A program made the translations under genes and the position numbers. Below, piece after piece: positions 45,374 to 54,526 of a DNA stretch of 64,000 bases. The DNA comes from Dyella sp. A6 (GTDB lineage Bacteria > Pseudomonadota > Gammaproteobacteria > Xanthomonadales > Rhodanobacteraceae): NCBI RefSeq assembly GCF_036320485.1, contig NZ_CP132911.1, forward strand, positions 2,852,001 to 2,916,000. Reading direction: 5' to 3'. The notes below the pieces were generated by a model. The model worked only from the letters and a program-made list of their open reading frames with translations, had not been told where the DNA came from and searched no databases. Positions within the stretch are counted from its first letter, which is position 1. The number at the start of each line of letters is the position of its first letter.

Positions 45374-46717
45374 ATGGCCTTCACCGCACCACCGTCCTCG
45401 TCCGCGCCCCCCACGCGCGACGGAGGTCAGCGTTATACCGACTACCCGATGGCGTTCGGGGTGCTCACCACGATCTTTTTCATGTGGGGCTTCCTGACGG
45501 CACTCAACGACAGCCTGATTCCGCACCTCAAGGCGGTATTCGAGCTCGACTATTTCCGCGCGATGCTGGTGCAGTTCACCTTTTTCGGCGCGTACTTCCT
45601 GATGTCGCTTCCGGCCGGTCGACTGGTGGCTCACCTGGGCTTCAAGCTGGGCATTGTGGCCGGACTGGCGATCGCAGGCATCGGCGCGCTGGTGTTCTGG
45701 CCGGCGGCCCAGTTCCACAACTATTCGCTGTTCCTCGGCGCCCTGTTCGTGCTGGCCACCGGCATCACCGTGCTGCAGGTGGCAGCCAACCCCTACGTCG
45801 CACTGCTGGGACCGGCACAGACCAGCTCCAGCCGGCTGACCCTGGCACAGGCATTGAACTCACTGGGCACGACCATCGCGCCGCTGTTCGGCGGCTTGCT
45901 GATCCTGTCCGCCACGGTGAAAAGCCACGACCAGATCGACGCCATGGGTGCGGCCCAGCAACTGGCCTACCGCACCCATCAGGCCCAGGCGGTGCAGCTG
46001 CCCTACCTGGGCCTGGCACTGGTGCTGTTCGTGCTGGCGGCGGGGGTATGGATGTTCCGGCTGCCGGCACTCACCGAAAGCACCGAGCAGGCCGACAAGG
46101 TCAAGCACACCCTGCTCGACGCCCTGCGTCATCCGCATGTGGCATTCGGCGTGCTGGCGATTTTCTTCTATGTGGGCGCCGAGGTATCGATCGGCAGTTT
46201 CATGACCAATTACCTGACGCTGCCGCAGATCGGCGCGATGACCGAGCAGCGCGCCTCGCACTTCGTCTCGCTGTACTGGTTCTGCGCGATGATCGGTCGT
46301 GGCCTGGGTTCGGGCCTGCTGGCATGGCTGAACCCGCGCCGGTTGCTGGCCGGGTTCGCCGTCGTCGCGGGCCTGCTGGTGCTGACCACCATGTTCACCG
46401 ATGGCAGCACGGCGGTTTACAGCGTGGTGCTGATCGGCCTGTTCAACTCGATCATGTTTCCCACCATCTTCGCCCTCGGCATCGAGCGCATGGGCCCGCT
46501 CACCGACAAGGCATCGAGCCTGCTGATCATGGCGATCGTGGGCGGTGCCCTGGTGCCGTTGCTGCAGGGCATCCTGGCCGACCGCATCGGCGTGCAGCAC
46601 GCCTTCGTGCTGCCGCTGCTGTGCTACGCCTACATCGTGTTCTACGGACTGTCGGGCTCGAAGGTGCGCACATCTCCTGCGGTCGCTTCGACCTCGACAT
46701 CGGAGGCATCGGCCTGA
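45374..46717 (+). CDS. FucP/GluP-type sugar MFS transporter
   Basis: 447-residue inner-membrane carrier with about 12 helices. The opening FFMWGFLTALNDSLIPHLK and the segment VLQVAANPYVALLGP are signatures of the FucP/GluP (sugar:H+ symporter) family; SSRLTLAQALNSLGTT is the matching loop. Context points to mannose, or fructose, as substrate: neighbours are an alpha-mannosidase, an AGE isomerase and a fructokinase-like enzyme. Gap to lacI is 15 bp and the kinase starts one base after the stop, so they share a transcript. Confidence 0.88.
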   Translation: MAFTAPPSSSAPPTRDGGQRYTDYPMAFGVLTTIFFMWGFLTALNDSLIPHLKAVFELDYFRAMLVQFTFFGAYFLMSLPAGRLVAHLGFKLGIVAGLAIAGIGALVFWPAAQFHNYSLFLGALFVLATGITVLQVAANPYVALLGPAQTSSSRLTLAQALNSLGTTIAPLFGGLLILSATVKSHDQIDAMGAAQQLAYRTHQAQAVQLPYLGLALVLFVLAAGVWMFRLPALTESTEQADKVKHTLLDALRHPHVAFGVLAIFFYVGAEVSIGSFMTNYLTLPQIGAMTEQRASHFVSLYWFCAMIGRGLGSGLLAWLNPRRLLAGFAVVAGLLVLTTMFTDGSTAVYSVVLIGLFNSIMFPTIFALGIERMGPLTDKASSLLIMAIVGGALVPLLQGILADRIGVQHAFVLPLLCYAYIVFYGLSGSKVRTSPAVASTSTSEASA

Positions 46718-46718
46718 C

Positions 46719-47693
46719 ATGCGATCCATCCTCTGCTTCGGCGAAGCGCTGATCGACTTCCATTCCGAAGGTTCGGACGGCCACGGCTTTCCGCGCGCTT
46801 TCGTGCCCTTCGCCGGCGGGGCGCCCGCCAACGTCGCCGTGGCGGTAGCGCGACTGGGCGGCCCGGCGCGCTTTGCCGGCATGCTTGGCACCGACCTGTT
46901 CGGCGACATGCTGCTGGACAGCCTGCGCCGCAGCGGAGTGGGCGTGGACGACGTGGTACGCACCGACGATGCGAATACCGCACTGGCTTTCGTGGCGCTC
47001 GATGCGCATGGCGAGCGCAGCTTCAGCTTCTACCGCCCGCCATCCGCCGACCTGCTGTTCCGTCCGCGCGATTTCCGCGCAGACGCTTTCGCCGACACCG
47101 CGATCTTCCATGTCTGCTCCAACAGCATGACCGACCCCGCGCTGGCCGAAGCCACCCGCGAGGGCATGCGCCGCGCCCGAGCCGCCGGTGCGCTGGTCAG
47201 TTTCGACCTCAACCTGCGCCCTGCGTTATGGCCGCGCGGTGCCGACGCGCACCCCACACTGTGGGACGCACTGACCCTGGCCGACCTGGTCAAACTGAGC
47301 GCGGAAGAATTCGACTACCTGGCAACGGACAGCGAAGAAGCCGTACTCGATCGACTCTGGCAGGGCCGCACCCGGTTGCTGGTGGTCACCGACGGCGGCG
47401 GCACGCTGCGCTGGTATGCTCCTGACGCGGAGGGCGAACTGCCGACCTACCAGGTCACCGCCGTGGACAGTACCGCCGCGGGCGACGCCTTCGTGGGCAG
47501 CCTGCTGTATCGGCTGGCCGCGCAGGCGATCGGTCCGGGCGAGCTGCCACGCCTGATCACCGAGCTGCCGCGCCTGCACGCCACGCTGCGCTTCGCTGCC
47601 GCTGCCGGCGCCCTTACCGTTACTCGCCAGGGTTCGTTCTCGGCCATGCCCGACGAGGCCGAAGTCCTGGCTTTCATGGAATCGCACGCATGA
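46719..47693 (+). CDS. PfkB-family sugar kinase (probable fructokinase)
   Basis: 324-residue PfkB kinase. The substrate motif is GGAPANVAVAVARLGG (33-48), and the ATP motif VDSTAAGDAFVGSLL has the base D256. The usual DTTGAGD reads DSTAAGD here: the first glycine of the anion hole is alanine (A254 before G255), a change tolerated in some fructokinases. Family style and the isomerase next door suggest fructose to fructose 6-phosphate. Its TGA overlaps the ATG of the AGE gene. Confidence 0.87.
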   Translation: MRSILCFGEALIDFHSEGSDGHGFPRAFVPFAGGAPANVAVAVARLGGPARFAGMLGTDLFGDMLLDSLRRSGVGVDDVVRTDDANTALAFVALDAHGERSFSFYRPPSADLLFRPRDFRADAFADTAIFHVCSNSMTDPALAEATREGMRRARAAGALVSFDLNLRPALWPRGADAHPTLWDALTLADLVKLSAEEFDYLATDSEEAVLDRLWQGRTRLLVVTDGGGTLRWYAPDAEGELPTYQVTAVDSTAAGDAFVGSLLYRLAAQAIGPGELPRLITELPRLHATLRFAAAAGALTVTRQGSFSAMPDEAEVLAFMESHA

Positions 47694-48937
47694 GTCCCCG
47701 CCTGCCTGCCGAACCCCTGCCCGACCTGCGCTCGGCCGAGATCCTGCGCCAGCACGTCGCCGACATCATGGCGTTCTACCACCCCCATGCGATCGATCCA
47801 GACGGCGGTTTCTTCCAGTACTTCAAGGACGACGGCCGCATCTACGACCGCGGCCACCGCCACCTGGTGAGCAGCACCCGCTTCGTCTACAACTACGCGA
47901 TGGCGGCGATGGAATTCGCCGACGACGCGGCGCTGGCAGGCGAGTACCTGGATGCCGCCCGGCATGGCCTGCGCTACCTGCGCGAAGCACACCGCAACCC
48001 GCAGAACGGCGGCTACACCTGGACGATCCGCGATGGCACGCCTGAAGACCGGACCAATCACGCCTACGGGGTCGCCTTCGTGCTGCTCGCCTACGCCACC
48101 GCGCGCAAGGCGGGGCTGGACGAGGCCGTGCCGTGGATGGACGAAACCTGGGACCTGCTGGAACAGCGCTTCTGGGACGCCGATGCCGGCCTCTACCGCG
48201 ACGAGGCCGATGCCAACTGGCACTTCAGCGACTACCGCGGCCAGAACGCCAACATGCACATGTGCGAAGCCATGCTCGCCGCCTGGCAGGCCAGCCACGA
48301 CGCCCGCTATCTCGACCGTGCACTGACCCTGGCCGATCACATGACCCGGCGCCAGGCCGCGAAGATGGGCGGACTGGTGTGGGAGCATTACGACCGTAAC
48401 TGGAATGTCGACCCGGATTACAACAAGGACGACCCGCGCAACCTGTTCCGCCCCTGGGGCTTCCAGCCCGGCCACCAGACCGAGTGGGCCAAGCTGCTGA
48501 TGATCCTCGACCGTGAACTGCAGGTCGCGGGCCGCACCCCACCCGACTGGCTGCTGCCGGTCGCCCGTCACCTGTTCGACACCGCCGTCAAGCACGCCTG
48601 GGACCCCGAGCACGGCGGCCTGTGCTACGGCTTCGCGCCGGACGGCAGCATCTGCGACGGCGACAAGTACTTCTGGGTGCAGGCCGAATCGCTGGCCACC
48701 GCGGGCCTGCTGCACGCGCGCAGCGGCGACGCCGGCTACGACACGTGGTACGGCAAGCTGTGGGGCTACGCGTGGCAACACCTGGTCGATCATCGCTACG
48801 GCGGCTGGTTCCGCATCCTGACCCGCGACAACCGCAAGTACGACGACGACAAGAGCCCGGCCGGCAAGACCGACTACCACACCATGGGTGCCTGCCACGA
48901 AATGCTGGCGCTGATCCGTCGCGGCGGGAAGCCCTGA
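47690..48937 (+). CDS. AGE-family sugar isomerase (probable mannose isomerase)
   Basis: 415-residue (alpha/alpha)6-barrel protein of the N-acylglucosamine 2-epimerase family. Blocks include RHLVSSTRFVYNYA, ANMHMCEAMLAAW, WGFQPGHQTEWAKLL and DYHTMGACHEML, in which the histidines are the catalytic acid/base pair of mannose isomerase and YihS relatives. Family members interconvert mannose and fructose, or epimerise GlcNAc or cellobiose. The neighbouring alpha-mannosidase and fructokinase favour mannose to fructose. ATGA overlap with the kinase gene. No typical terminator follows; a CCCGG inverted repeat lies at about 48960. Confidence 0.86.
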   Translation: MSPRLPAEPLPDLRSAEILRQHVADIMAFYHPHAIDPDGGFFQYFKDDGRIYDRGHRHLVSSTRFVYNYAMAAMEFADDAALAGEYLDAARHGLRYLREAHRNPQNGGYTWTIRDGTPEDRTNHAYGVAFVLLAYATARKAGLDEAVPWMDETWDLLEQRFWDADAGLYRDEADANWHFSDYRGQNANMHMCEAMLAAWQASHDARYLDRALTLADHMTRRQAAKMGGLVWEHYDRNWNVDPDYNKDDPRNLFRPWGFQPGHQTEWAKLLMILDRELQVAGRTPPDWLLPVARHLFDTAVKHAWDPEHGGLCYGFAPDGSICDGDKYFWVQAESLATAGLLHARSGDAGYDTWYGKLWGYAWQHLVDHRYGGWFRILTRDNRKYDDDKSPAGKTDYHTMGACHEMLALIRRGGKP

Positions 48938-49023
48938 CATCGACAGCATGAAACCTGTGTGCCCGGATCGTTGCACCCGGGCAGCAGATCGCCACCTGAA
49001 ATCGCATGGCCGGGATCGGAGCG

Positions 49024-49782
49024 TCAGTCCGCGGCCAGCCAGACCAGGCTGGCGAAGCGGCCGCTGCGCGCACCCTCGCGCCGGTACGAATAGAACCGCC
49101 GGTCGACCAGGGTATCGAAGCCGCCCCCGTAGACCCGTGTGATGCCGGCGGCAGCCAGCCGCTGCCGCGCCAGTGCCGCCAGATCGCAATGCCAATGCCC
49201 CGGACGCGTGGCACTGAAACATGCCACTGCAGCGGCAGCATGCTCGACGAAGGCGGCACGCACGTCCGCCCCCACTTCGTACGAGGGGCCGCCGATGCAC
49301 GGACCCAGCCACGCCATCTGGCGCGACGCCGGTATCTGCATCTGCTCGATGGTGGCCTCCAGCACGCCAGCGGCGAGGCCGCGCCAGCCGGCATGCGCCG
49401 CACCGATCACGCTGCCGTCATCGGCGCAGAACAACACCGGCAGGCAATCGGCGGTAAGAATCGCCAGCACGGTACCCGGAATGCGCGACACCGCGGCGTC
49501 TGCCTGCGGCGGTTCGGCAGCCGGCAGCGGGCCGAGTTCGGCGACCGTGCTGCCATGTATCTGGCGCAACCAGCGCGGCGCGGCAGGCAGGCCCAGCGAC
49601 TGGCGCAGTACCTCACGGTTGCTGTCCACCGTATCGACCAGCTCGCCGCTGGCACACCCCAGGTTGAAGCGGCCGAACGGATCGCTCGACACGCCGGGCC
49701 CGTCGCGGGTGGTCACCGCCGCATGTACCCCGCGTGGCGCCGGCCATTCGGGGAACACCCAGGCATCGGTCATCGCAGGCAT
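49024..49782 (-). CDS. pgeF: Polyphenol oxidase/purine nucleoside phosphorylase YfiH (peptidoglycan editing factor)
   Basis: 252-residue protein of the YfiH/LACC1 family. It carries the zinc site H76 (QIHGS), C113 (TADCLPV) and H130 (AHAGWRG). Members have been described as purine nucleoside phosphorylases/adenosine deaminases and in E. coli as a factor that keeps L-Ser out of peptidoglycan. Gene order rluD-pgeF, with bamD divergent, is conserved in gammaproteobacteria. It lies 6 bp behind rluD. ATG 49782 has GAGGA about ten bases upstream; ATG 49773 is an alternative. Confidence 0.9.
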   Translation of the reverse strand: MPAMTDAWVFPEWPAPRGVHAAVTTRDGPGVSSDPFGRFNLGCASGELVDTVDSNREVLRQSLGLPAAPRWLRQIHGSTVAELGPLPAAEPPQADAAVSRIPGTVLAILTADCLPVLFCADDGSVIGAAHAGWRGLAAGVLEATIEQMQIPASRQMAWLGPCIGGPSYEVGADVRAAFVEHAAAAVACFSATRPGHWHCDLAALARQRLAAAGITRVYGGGFDTLVDRRFYSYRREGARSGRFASLVWLAAD

Positions 49783-49788
49783 CGCCGC

Positions 49789-50763
49789 TCAGTCCTCATC
49801 CGGGCCGTTCACGGCCAGGTCGTCGCGCAAGGCGGCCAGCAGGGTTTCCATGTCGGCCGGGCGCGGCGCCTCGAACGACATCGCCTCGCCGGTCACCGGG
49901 TGCTCGAAGGCCAGGCGTTCCGCATGCAACGCCTGCCGGCGGAAACCGCGCAGCGCGGCAACCAGCTCCGGGGTCGCACGCCGGGGCAATTTCAGGCCAC
50001 CGCCGTACAAGGGGTCGCCCACCAGCGGATGGTGGATATGCGTCATGTGCACGCGGATCTGGTGGGTTCGCCCGGTTTCCAGATTGCACTGGATCAGACT
50101 GTGTGCACGGAAGCGTTCGCGCAGACGGTAGTGGGTGACCGCATGCTTGCCGTCCTCCTCGTCGCGCACGGCCTGGCGCAGGCGGTCGCCGAGGTGACGA
50201 CCGATCGGCGCATCGACGGTACCGCCGGCCACCATGGTGCCCAGCACCACCGCCTCGTACTGGCGCTCCACCGCATGGCGCGACAGCATTTCGACCAGTG
50301 CGGTCGACGCCGGCAATGTTCTGGCCACCACCATCAGGCCCGAGGTGTCCTTGTCCAGCCGGTGCACGATGCCGGCACGCGGCAGTTCGGCCAGTGCCGG
50401 ATCATGGTGCAGCAAGGCGTTGAGCAGGGTTCCGCTCGGGTTGCCGGCACCCGGGTGCACCACCAGGCCGACCGGCTTGTCGATCACCAGCAGGTGCGGG
50501 TCCTCGTAGACGATGGCCAGCTCGATCGCTTCGGGCTGGCTGGCCACCTCGGTTTCCAGTTCCGCGTCCAGCCGCACCTGTTCGCCACCACGCAAAAGCT
50601 GGCGTGGCGGGACCGGTGCACCGTCCAGCGTGATCGCGCCCGCCTTGACCCAGGCGGTGAGACGCGAGCGCGAATAATCCGGGAACATCTCGGCCAGTGC
50701 CTGGTCAAACCTGCGACCTGCGGCCGACAGGGGCACGACCGCCTCATGACGGATGACAGTCAT
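49789..50763 (-). CDS. rluD: 23S rRNA pseudouridine synthase D
   Basis: Makes pseudouridines 1911, 1915 and 1917 in helix 69 of 23S rRNA. The 324-residue protein has an N-terminal S4 domain ([20 protein letters not shown]) and the RluA-type catalytic domain with [10 protein letters not shown] (nucleophile D137), plus [14 protein letters not shown] and [10 protein letters not shown]. Its ATG is 71 bp from the divergent bamD start, the usual arrangement. Confidence 0.95.
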   Translation of the reverse strand: MTVIRHEAVVPLSAAGRRFDQALAEMFPDYSRSRLTAWVKAGAITLDGAPVPPRQLLRGGEQVRLDAELETEVASQPEAIELAIVYEDPHLLVIDKPVGLVVHPGAGNPSGTLLNALLHHDPALAELPRAGIVHRLDKDTSGLMVVARTLPASTALVEMLSRHAVERQYEAVVLGTMVAGGTVDAPIGRHLGDRLRQAVRDEEDGKHAVTHYRLRERFRAHSLIQCNLETGRTHQIRVHMTHIHHPLVGDPLYGGGLKLPRRATPELVAALRGFRRQALHAERLAFEHPVTGEAMSFEAPRPADMETLLAALRDDLAVNGPDED

Positions 50764-50834
50764 TGCGTCCTCCCCGGCTTCCGGGCGGTTTCGGCTATCA
50801 TGCCTTTTCGATCAAACATCTGAATCCTTATTCC

Positions 50835-51689
50835 ATGCGCGTAAACAAGCCGTCGGCCATCCTGCTGCCCGCCCTGAAAGGGCTCGTGCTGCTCCTTCTC
50901 GTGATCGGCATGAATGCCTGCGCGATATTCCGCCACAAGGGGCCGACCATCGACACCATGTCGCTGCCGCAGCTCTATGCCAAGGCGCACAACGCGATGG
51001 TGCATGCCGACTATTCTGCAGCCGAACAAGACTACCAGCGTCTGATAGCCCGCTTCCCGTCCGGCGCATACAACCAGCAGGCCCAGCTCGATCTGGCCTA
51101 TGTGCAGTACAAGGACAACAAGCCGGACGACGCCTATTCGACGATCGACCGCTTCATCAAGACCTACCCGCTGCAGAAACATGTGGATTATGCCTATTAC
51201 CTGCGCGGCCTGATCAATTTCGACCGCACCGGTGGCGTGATCGAGCGCTGGTTCGGCCGCAACAGCGCCCAGTCGCGCCGCGACCAGGGCTACAACCTGA
51301 AGTCCTTCGACGATTTCGCCGAACTGACCCGCCGCTTCCCCAACAGCGCTTATGCCGCCGACGCCCGTCAGCGCATGATCTACCTGCGCAACATCCTGGC
51401 CCAGTCCGAGATCAACGTGGCCGAGTTCTACCTTCGCCACCGGGCCTACATCGCCTCGGCCGACCGCGCGCAGTACGTGATCGAGCATTACCAGCAGGCA
51501 CCCGAGGTGTCGGACGCACTGGCCATCCTTTGCCGCAGCTACCTGATGCTGGGCCAGAAGCAACAGGCCGCGCAGGTGCGCAAGGTGCTGGCGCTGAACT
51601 ATCCGAACCACCCGTACCTGAAAGACCCGAAGTGGCCGCACTCGCCCTCGACGCTGCGCAAGATGATCCCGTTCTCGGGCCATCACTGA
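50835..51689 (+). CDS. bamD: Outer-membrane assembly lipoprotein BamD
   Basis: Essential TPR lipoprotein of the BAM complex that inserts outer-membrane barrels. ATG 50835 (MRVNKPSAILLP) gives 284 residues with a signal peptide ending in the lipobox IGMNAC, so the lipidated cysteine is at about residue 28. Five TPR repeats follow, starting LYAKAHNAMVHADYSAAEQDYQRLIARFP. No strong ribosome site is visible. A TATCAT box at 50796-50801 can serve as -10. A strong terminator follows the stop. Confidence 0.94.
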   Translation: MRVNKPSAILLPALKGLVLLLLVIGMNACAIFRHKGPTIDTMSLPQLYAKAHNAMVHADYSAAEQDYQRLIARFPSGAYNQQAQLDLAYVQYKDNKPDDAYSTIDRFIKTYPLQKHVDYAYYLRGLINFDRTGGVIERWFGRNSAQSRRDQGYNLKSFDDFAELTRRFPNSAYAADARQRMIYLRNILAQSEINVAEFYLRHRAYIASADRAQYVIEHYQQAPEVSDALAILCRSYLMLGQKQQAAQVRKVLALNYPNHPYLKDPKWPHSPSTLRKMIPFSGHH

Positions 51690-51729
51690 GGTTTGCCGGG
51701 CGGCGCACGAACCGCTGCCGCCCGATCCG

Positions 51730-51757
51730 AAAAAGCCGGCGCATGCGCCGGCTTTTT
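51730..51757. terminator. Bidirectional terminator between bamD and nadE
   Basis: Palindrome GCCGGCGCATGCGCCGGC flanked by AAAA and TTTTT, so it can stop transcripts from both convergent genes. It lies 40 bp after the bamD stop and 22 bp after the nadE stop. Confidence 0.9.
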
Positions 51758-51779
51758 CGTACCTGCATGGTCTGGCGAC

Positions 51780-53402
51780 TCAGCGCCAGCCGGAAGTGAT
51801 CGGATAGCGCCGCTCGCGCCCGAACGCACGGGTGGTGACGCGCGGCCCCGGCGCCGACTGCCGGCGCTTGAACTCGTTGACCAGCACCAGCCGCACGACG
51901 CGATGCACGGTCTCGGCGGCAAAGCCCGCGTCGACGATTTCCGCCTGTGCCTGCTCACCCTCGATGAAACGTTCGAGAATCGCATCCAGCTCGTCGTAGG
52001 GCGGCAGCGAATCCTGGTCGGTCTGGTCGGCGCGCAACTCCGCCGAGGGTGGCCGCTCGATCACCGCGGACGGAATCGTCTCGGCACCGTCCGGCTGCAG
52101 GTTGCGCCAACGAGCCAGGCGGTACACCACCGTCTTGTACACGTCCTTCAGCGGCGCGTAGGCACCGCACATGTCGCCGTAAAGCGTGGCGTAGCCCACC
52201 GCCATCTCGCTCTTGTTGCCGGTGGCCAGCAGCAACCGGCCATGCTTGTTGGACAAGGCCATCAGCATCACGCCACGGGTGCGCGACTGCAGGTTCTCCT
52301 CAGTCGTATCGGGCCCCTTGCCGGCGAAGGCGGGCGTCAGCGCCTGGATGAACGACGCGACGCTGGGCTCCACGTCGATCACGTGATAGTCCACGCCCAG
52401 CCGTTCGGCCTGGGCACGTGCGCCGTCCAGCGACAGGGTCGAGGTATAGCGTGACGGCATCATCACCGCGGTGACGCGGTCGGCACCCAGCGCATCCACT
52501 GCCAGCGCCAGGGTCAAGGCCGAGTCGATACCGCCGGAAAGGCCCAGCAGCACGCCCGGAAAACCGTTCTTGTCGATGTAGTCGCGGACGCCGCGGACCA
52601 GTCCGGCATACAGCACGGCCTCGGCCGATGCATCGGCGACCATGGGCCAGCCCGCTGCCTCGAAGGTGCGCGTGGCGGGATCGAAATCGGCCCACAGCAG
52701 CGCATCGACGAAAGCCGGCGCGCGCGCGGCCACCTTACCGTCGGCGTTCACCAGCAGCGAGCCGCCGTCGTAGACCACCTCGTCCTGGCCACCGACCAGA
52801 TTGAGGTAGGCGATCGCGCAGCCGGTTTCCCGCGCACGGTCGATCAGCACCGACTCGCGCTCGGCTGGCTTGGCCGCGTCCCACGGCGACGCATTGACCA
52901 CCAGGATCAGCTCGGCGCCGGCACGCGCGGCGGCTGCCGCCGGCTCGGGCTGCCACACGTCCTCGCAGATCAACACCGCGACGCGCACGCCATCGATCAC
53001 CGCGATGCTGCTGGCGCGGCCCGGACGGAAATAGCGCTGATCGTCGAACACCCCGTAATTGGGCAATGCCTGCTTGTGCGCCACCTGCACCACGCGGCCA
53101 TCCCGCACCACCGCGGCGGCGTTGTAGACCTCGCCCTCGCTGTGCGGAAAGCCGACGACCGCCGTGAGGCCATGGCTGGCGCTGGCCAGCGATTCCAGTT
53201 CCTGCTGGCAGGCGGCAAGAAAGCTGGGCCGCAGCAGCAGATCCTCCGGCGGATAGCCGCTGAGGGTCAGCTCGGGGAAAGCGACCAGTGCCGCACCACC
53301 GGCACGTGCTTCGTCGATCAGTTCGCGCACCTTCGCCGCATTGGCCGCAACCGCGCCGACGGGGAAATCGTGCTGGGCCAATGCCAGCCTCAGGCCTGCC
53401 AT
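51780..53402 (-). CDS. nadE: Glutamine-dependent NAD+ synthetase
   Basis: Final step of NAD synthesis, amidating deamido-NAD with ammonia taken from glutamine. The 540-residue protein joins an N-terminal carbon-nitrogen hydrolase domain (triad E44, K110, C146 in ICEDVW) to an ATP-pyrophosphatase domain with the P-loop SGGIDSAL at residues 289-296 and the ATGNKSEMAVGYATLYGDM loop. This long form is self-sufficient with glutamine, unlike E. coli NadE. It is transcribed alone between two terminators. Confidence 0.95.
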   Translation of the reverse strand: MAGLRLALAQHDFPVGAVAANAAKVRELIDEARAGGAALVAFPELTLSGYPPEDLLLRPSFLAACQQELESLASASHGLTAVVGFPHSEGEVYNAAAVVRDGRVVQVAHKQALPNYGVFDDQRYFRPGRASSIAVIDGVRVAVLICEDVWQPEPAAAAARAGAELILVVNASPWDAAKPAERESVLIDRARETGCAIAYLNLVGGQDEVVYDGGSLLVNADGKVAARAPAFVDALLWADFDPATRTFEAAGWPMVADASAEAVLYAGLVRGVRDYIDKNGFPGVLLGLSGGIDSALTLALAVDALGADRVTAVMMPSRYTSTLSLDGARAQAERLGVDYHVIDVEPSVASFIQALTPAFAGKGPDTTEENLQSRTRGVMLMALSNKHGRLLLATGNKSEMAVGYATLYGDMCGAYAPLKDVYKTVVYRLARWRNLQPDGAETIPSAVIERPPSAELRADQTDQDSLPPYDELDAILERFIEGEQAQAEIVDAGFAAETVHRVVRLVLVNEFKRRQSAPGPRVTTRAFGRERRYPITSGWR

Positions 53403-53586
53403 GGATCGGATCCTTGGAGATACGGAAAATCAGGAGCGAATGGTAGTGCATCGCCGGTAGCGCCAGTGCCATGGAACCGCCCCGGTTCAGCCACCGGCTT
53501 GGCTGCAGCAGAACCGGCCGCCAGAGCCAGGCAGCGACGTACCAACGGCCTGGACCCGGGCGAATCGCCATGACGCCAGGCCCAAA

Positions 53587-53615
53587 AGAAAGGGCCGCAC
53601 AGGGCGGCCCTTTCT
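53587..53615 (-). terminator. Rho-independent terminator of sucCD
   Basis: Perfect 12-bp stem AGAAAGGGCCGC/GCGGCCCTTTCT with loop ACAGG, followed on the minus strand by TTTT. It starts 21 bp after the sucD stop. Confidence 0.88.
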
Positions 53616-53636
53616 GCATCGACACGGACGCGTCGA

Positions 53637-54512
53637 TTACTTCTTCATCAGCTGGGCAAGCGTCTTGCCCAGGTCGGCCGGCGACTTCACCGTGGTGACG
53701 CCCGCCTTTTCCAGCGCGGCGAACTTCGCTGCCGCAGTGCCCTTGCCGCCGGAGATGATCGCGCCGGCATGGCCCATGCGCTTGCCCGGAGGGGCCGACG
53801 CACCGGCGATGAACGACACCACCGGCTTCTTGACGTACTCGCCGATGAACTCGGCGGCGTCTTCCTCGGCCGAACCGCCGATCTCGCCGACCATGATGAT
53901 GCCTTCGGTCTGCGGATCGTCCTGGAACAGCTTCAGGCAGTCGATGAAGTTCAGGCCGTTGATCGGGTCGCCGCCGATGCCGATGCAGGTCGACTGGCCC
54001 AGACCTTCGTTGGTGGTCTGGAACACGGCTTCATAGGTCAGCGTGCCGGAACGCGACACGATGCCGACCTTGCCCGGCTTGTGGATGTGACCCGGCATGA
54101 TGCCGATCTTGCACTCGCCCGGGGTGATGACGCCGGGGCAGTTCGGCCCGATCAGCACGGTTTCCGGATGCTGTGCCAGCACGTTCTTCACGCGCAGCAT
54201 GTCCAGCACCGGGATGCCTTCGGTGATCGCCACGATCACGCGGATGCCCGCGTCGATCGCTTCCAGGATCGAATCGGCCGCGAACGGCGGCGGCACGAAG
54301 ATCACCGACGCGTCGGCGCCGGTTTCGTTGACGGCTTCGTCGACCGAGTTGAAGACCGGCAGGCCGATGTGTTCGCTGCCGCCCTTGCCCGGGGTCACGC
54401 CACCGACGACCTGGGTGCCGTAATCCAGCGCCTGCTGCGCATGGAAGGTGCCCTGCTGGCCGGTGAAGCCCTGTACCAGGACCTTGGTGTTCTTGTTGAC
54501 GAGAACGCTCAT
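53637..54512 (-). CDS. sucD: Succinyl-CoA synthetase alpha subunit
   Basis: Catalytic subunit of the TCA-cycle enzyme that makes ATP or GTP from succinyl-CoA. The 291-residue protein has the CoA-binding Rossmann start ([20 protein letters not shown]), the [11 protein letters not shown] loop, and the phosphohistidine in [12 protein letters not shown]. It follows sucC after 14 bp. Length and all motifs are normal. Confidence 0.97.
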   Translation of the reverse strand: MSVLVNKNTKVLVQGFTGQQGTFHAQQALDYGTQVVGGVTPGKGGSEHIGLPVFNSVDEAVNETGADASVIFVPPPFAADSILEAIDAGIRVIVAITEGIPVLDMLRVKNVLAQHPETVLIGPNCPGVITPGECKIGIMPGHIHKPGKVGIVSRSGTLTYEAVFQTTNEGLGQSTCIGIGGDPINGLNFIDCLKLFQDDPQTEGIIMVGEIGGSAEEDAAEFIGEYVKKPVVSFIAGASAPPGKRMGHAGAIISGGKGTAAAKFAALEKAGVTTVKSPADLGKTLAQLMKK

Positions 54513-54526
54513 TGGTTCGCTACTCC

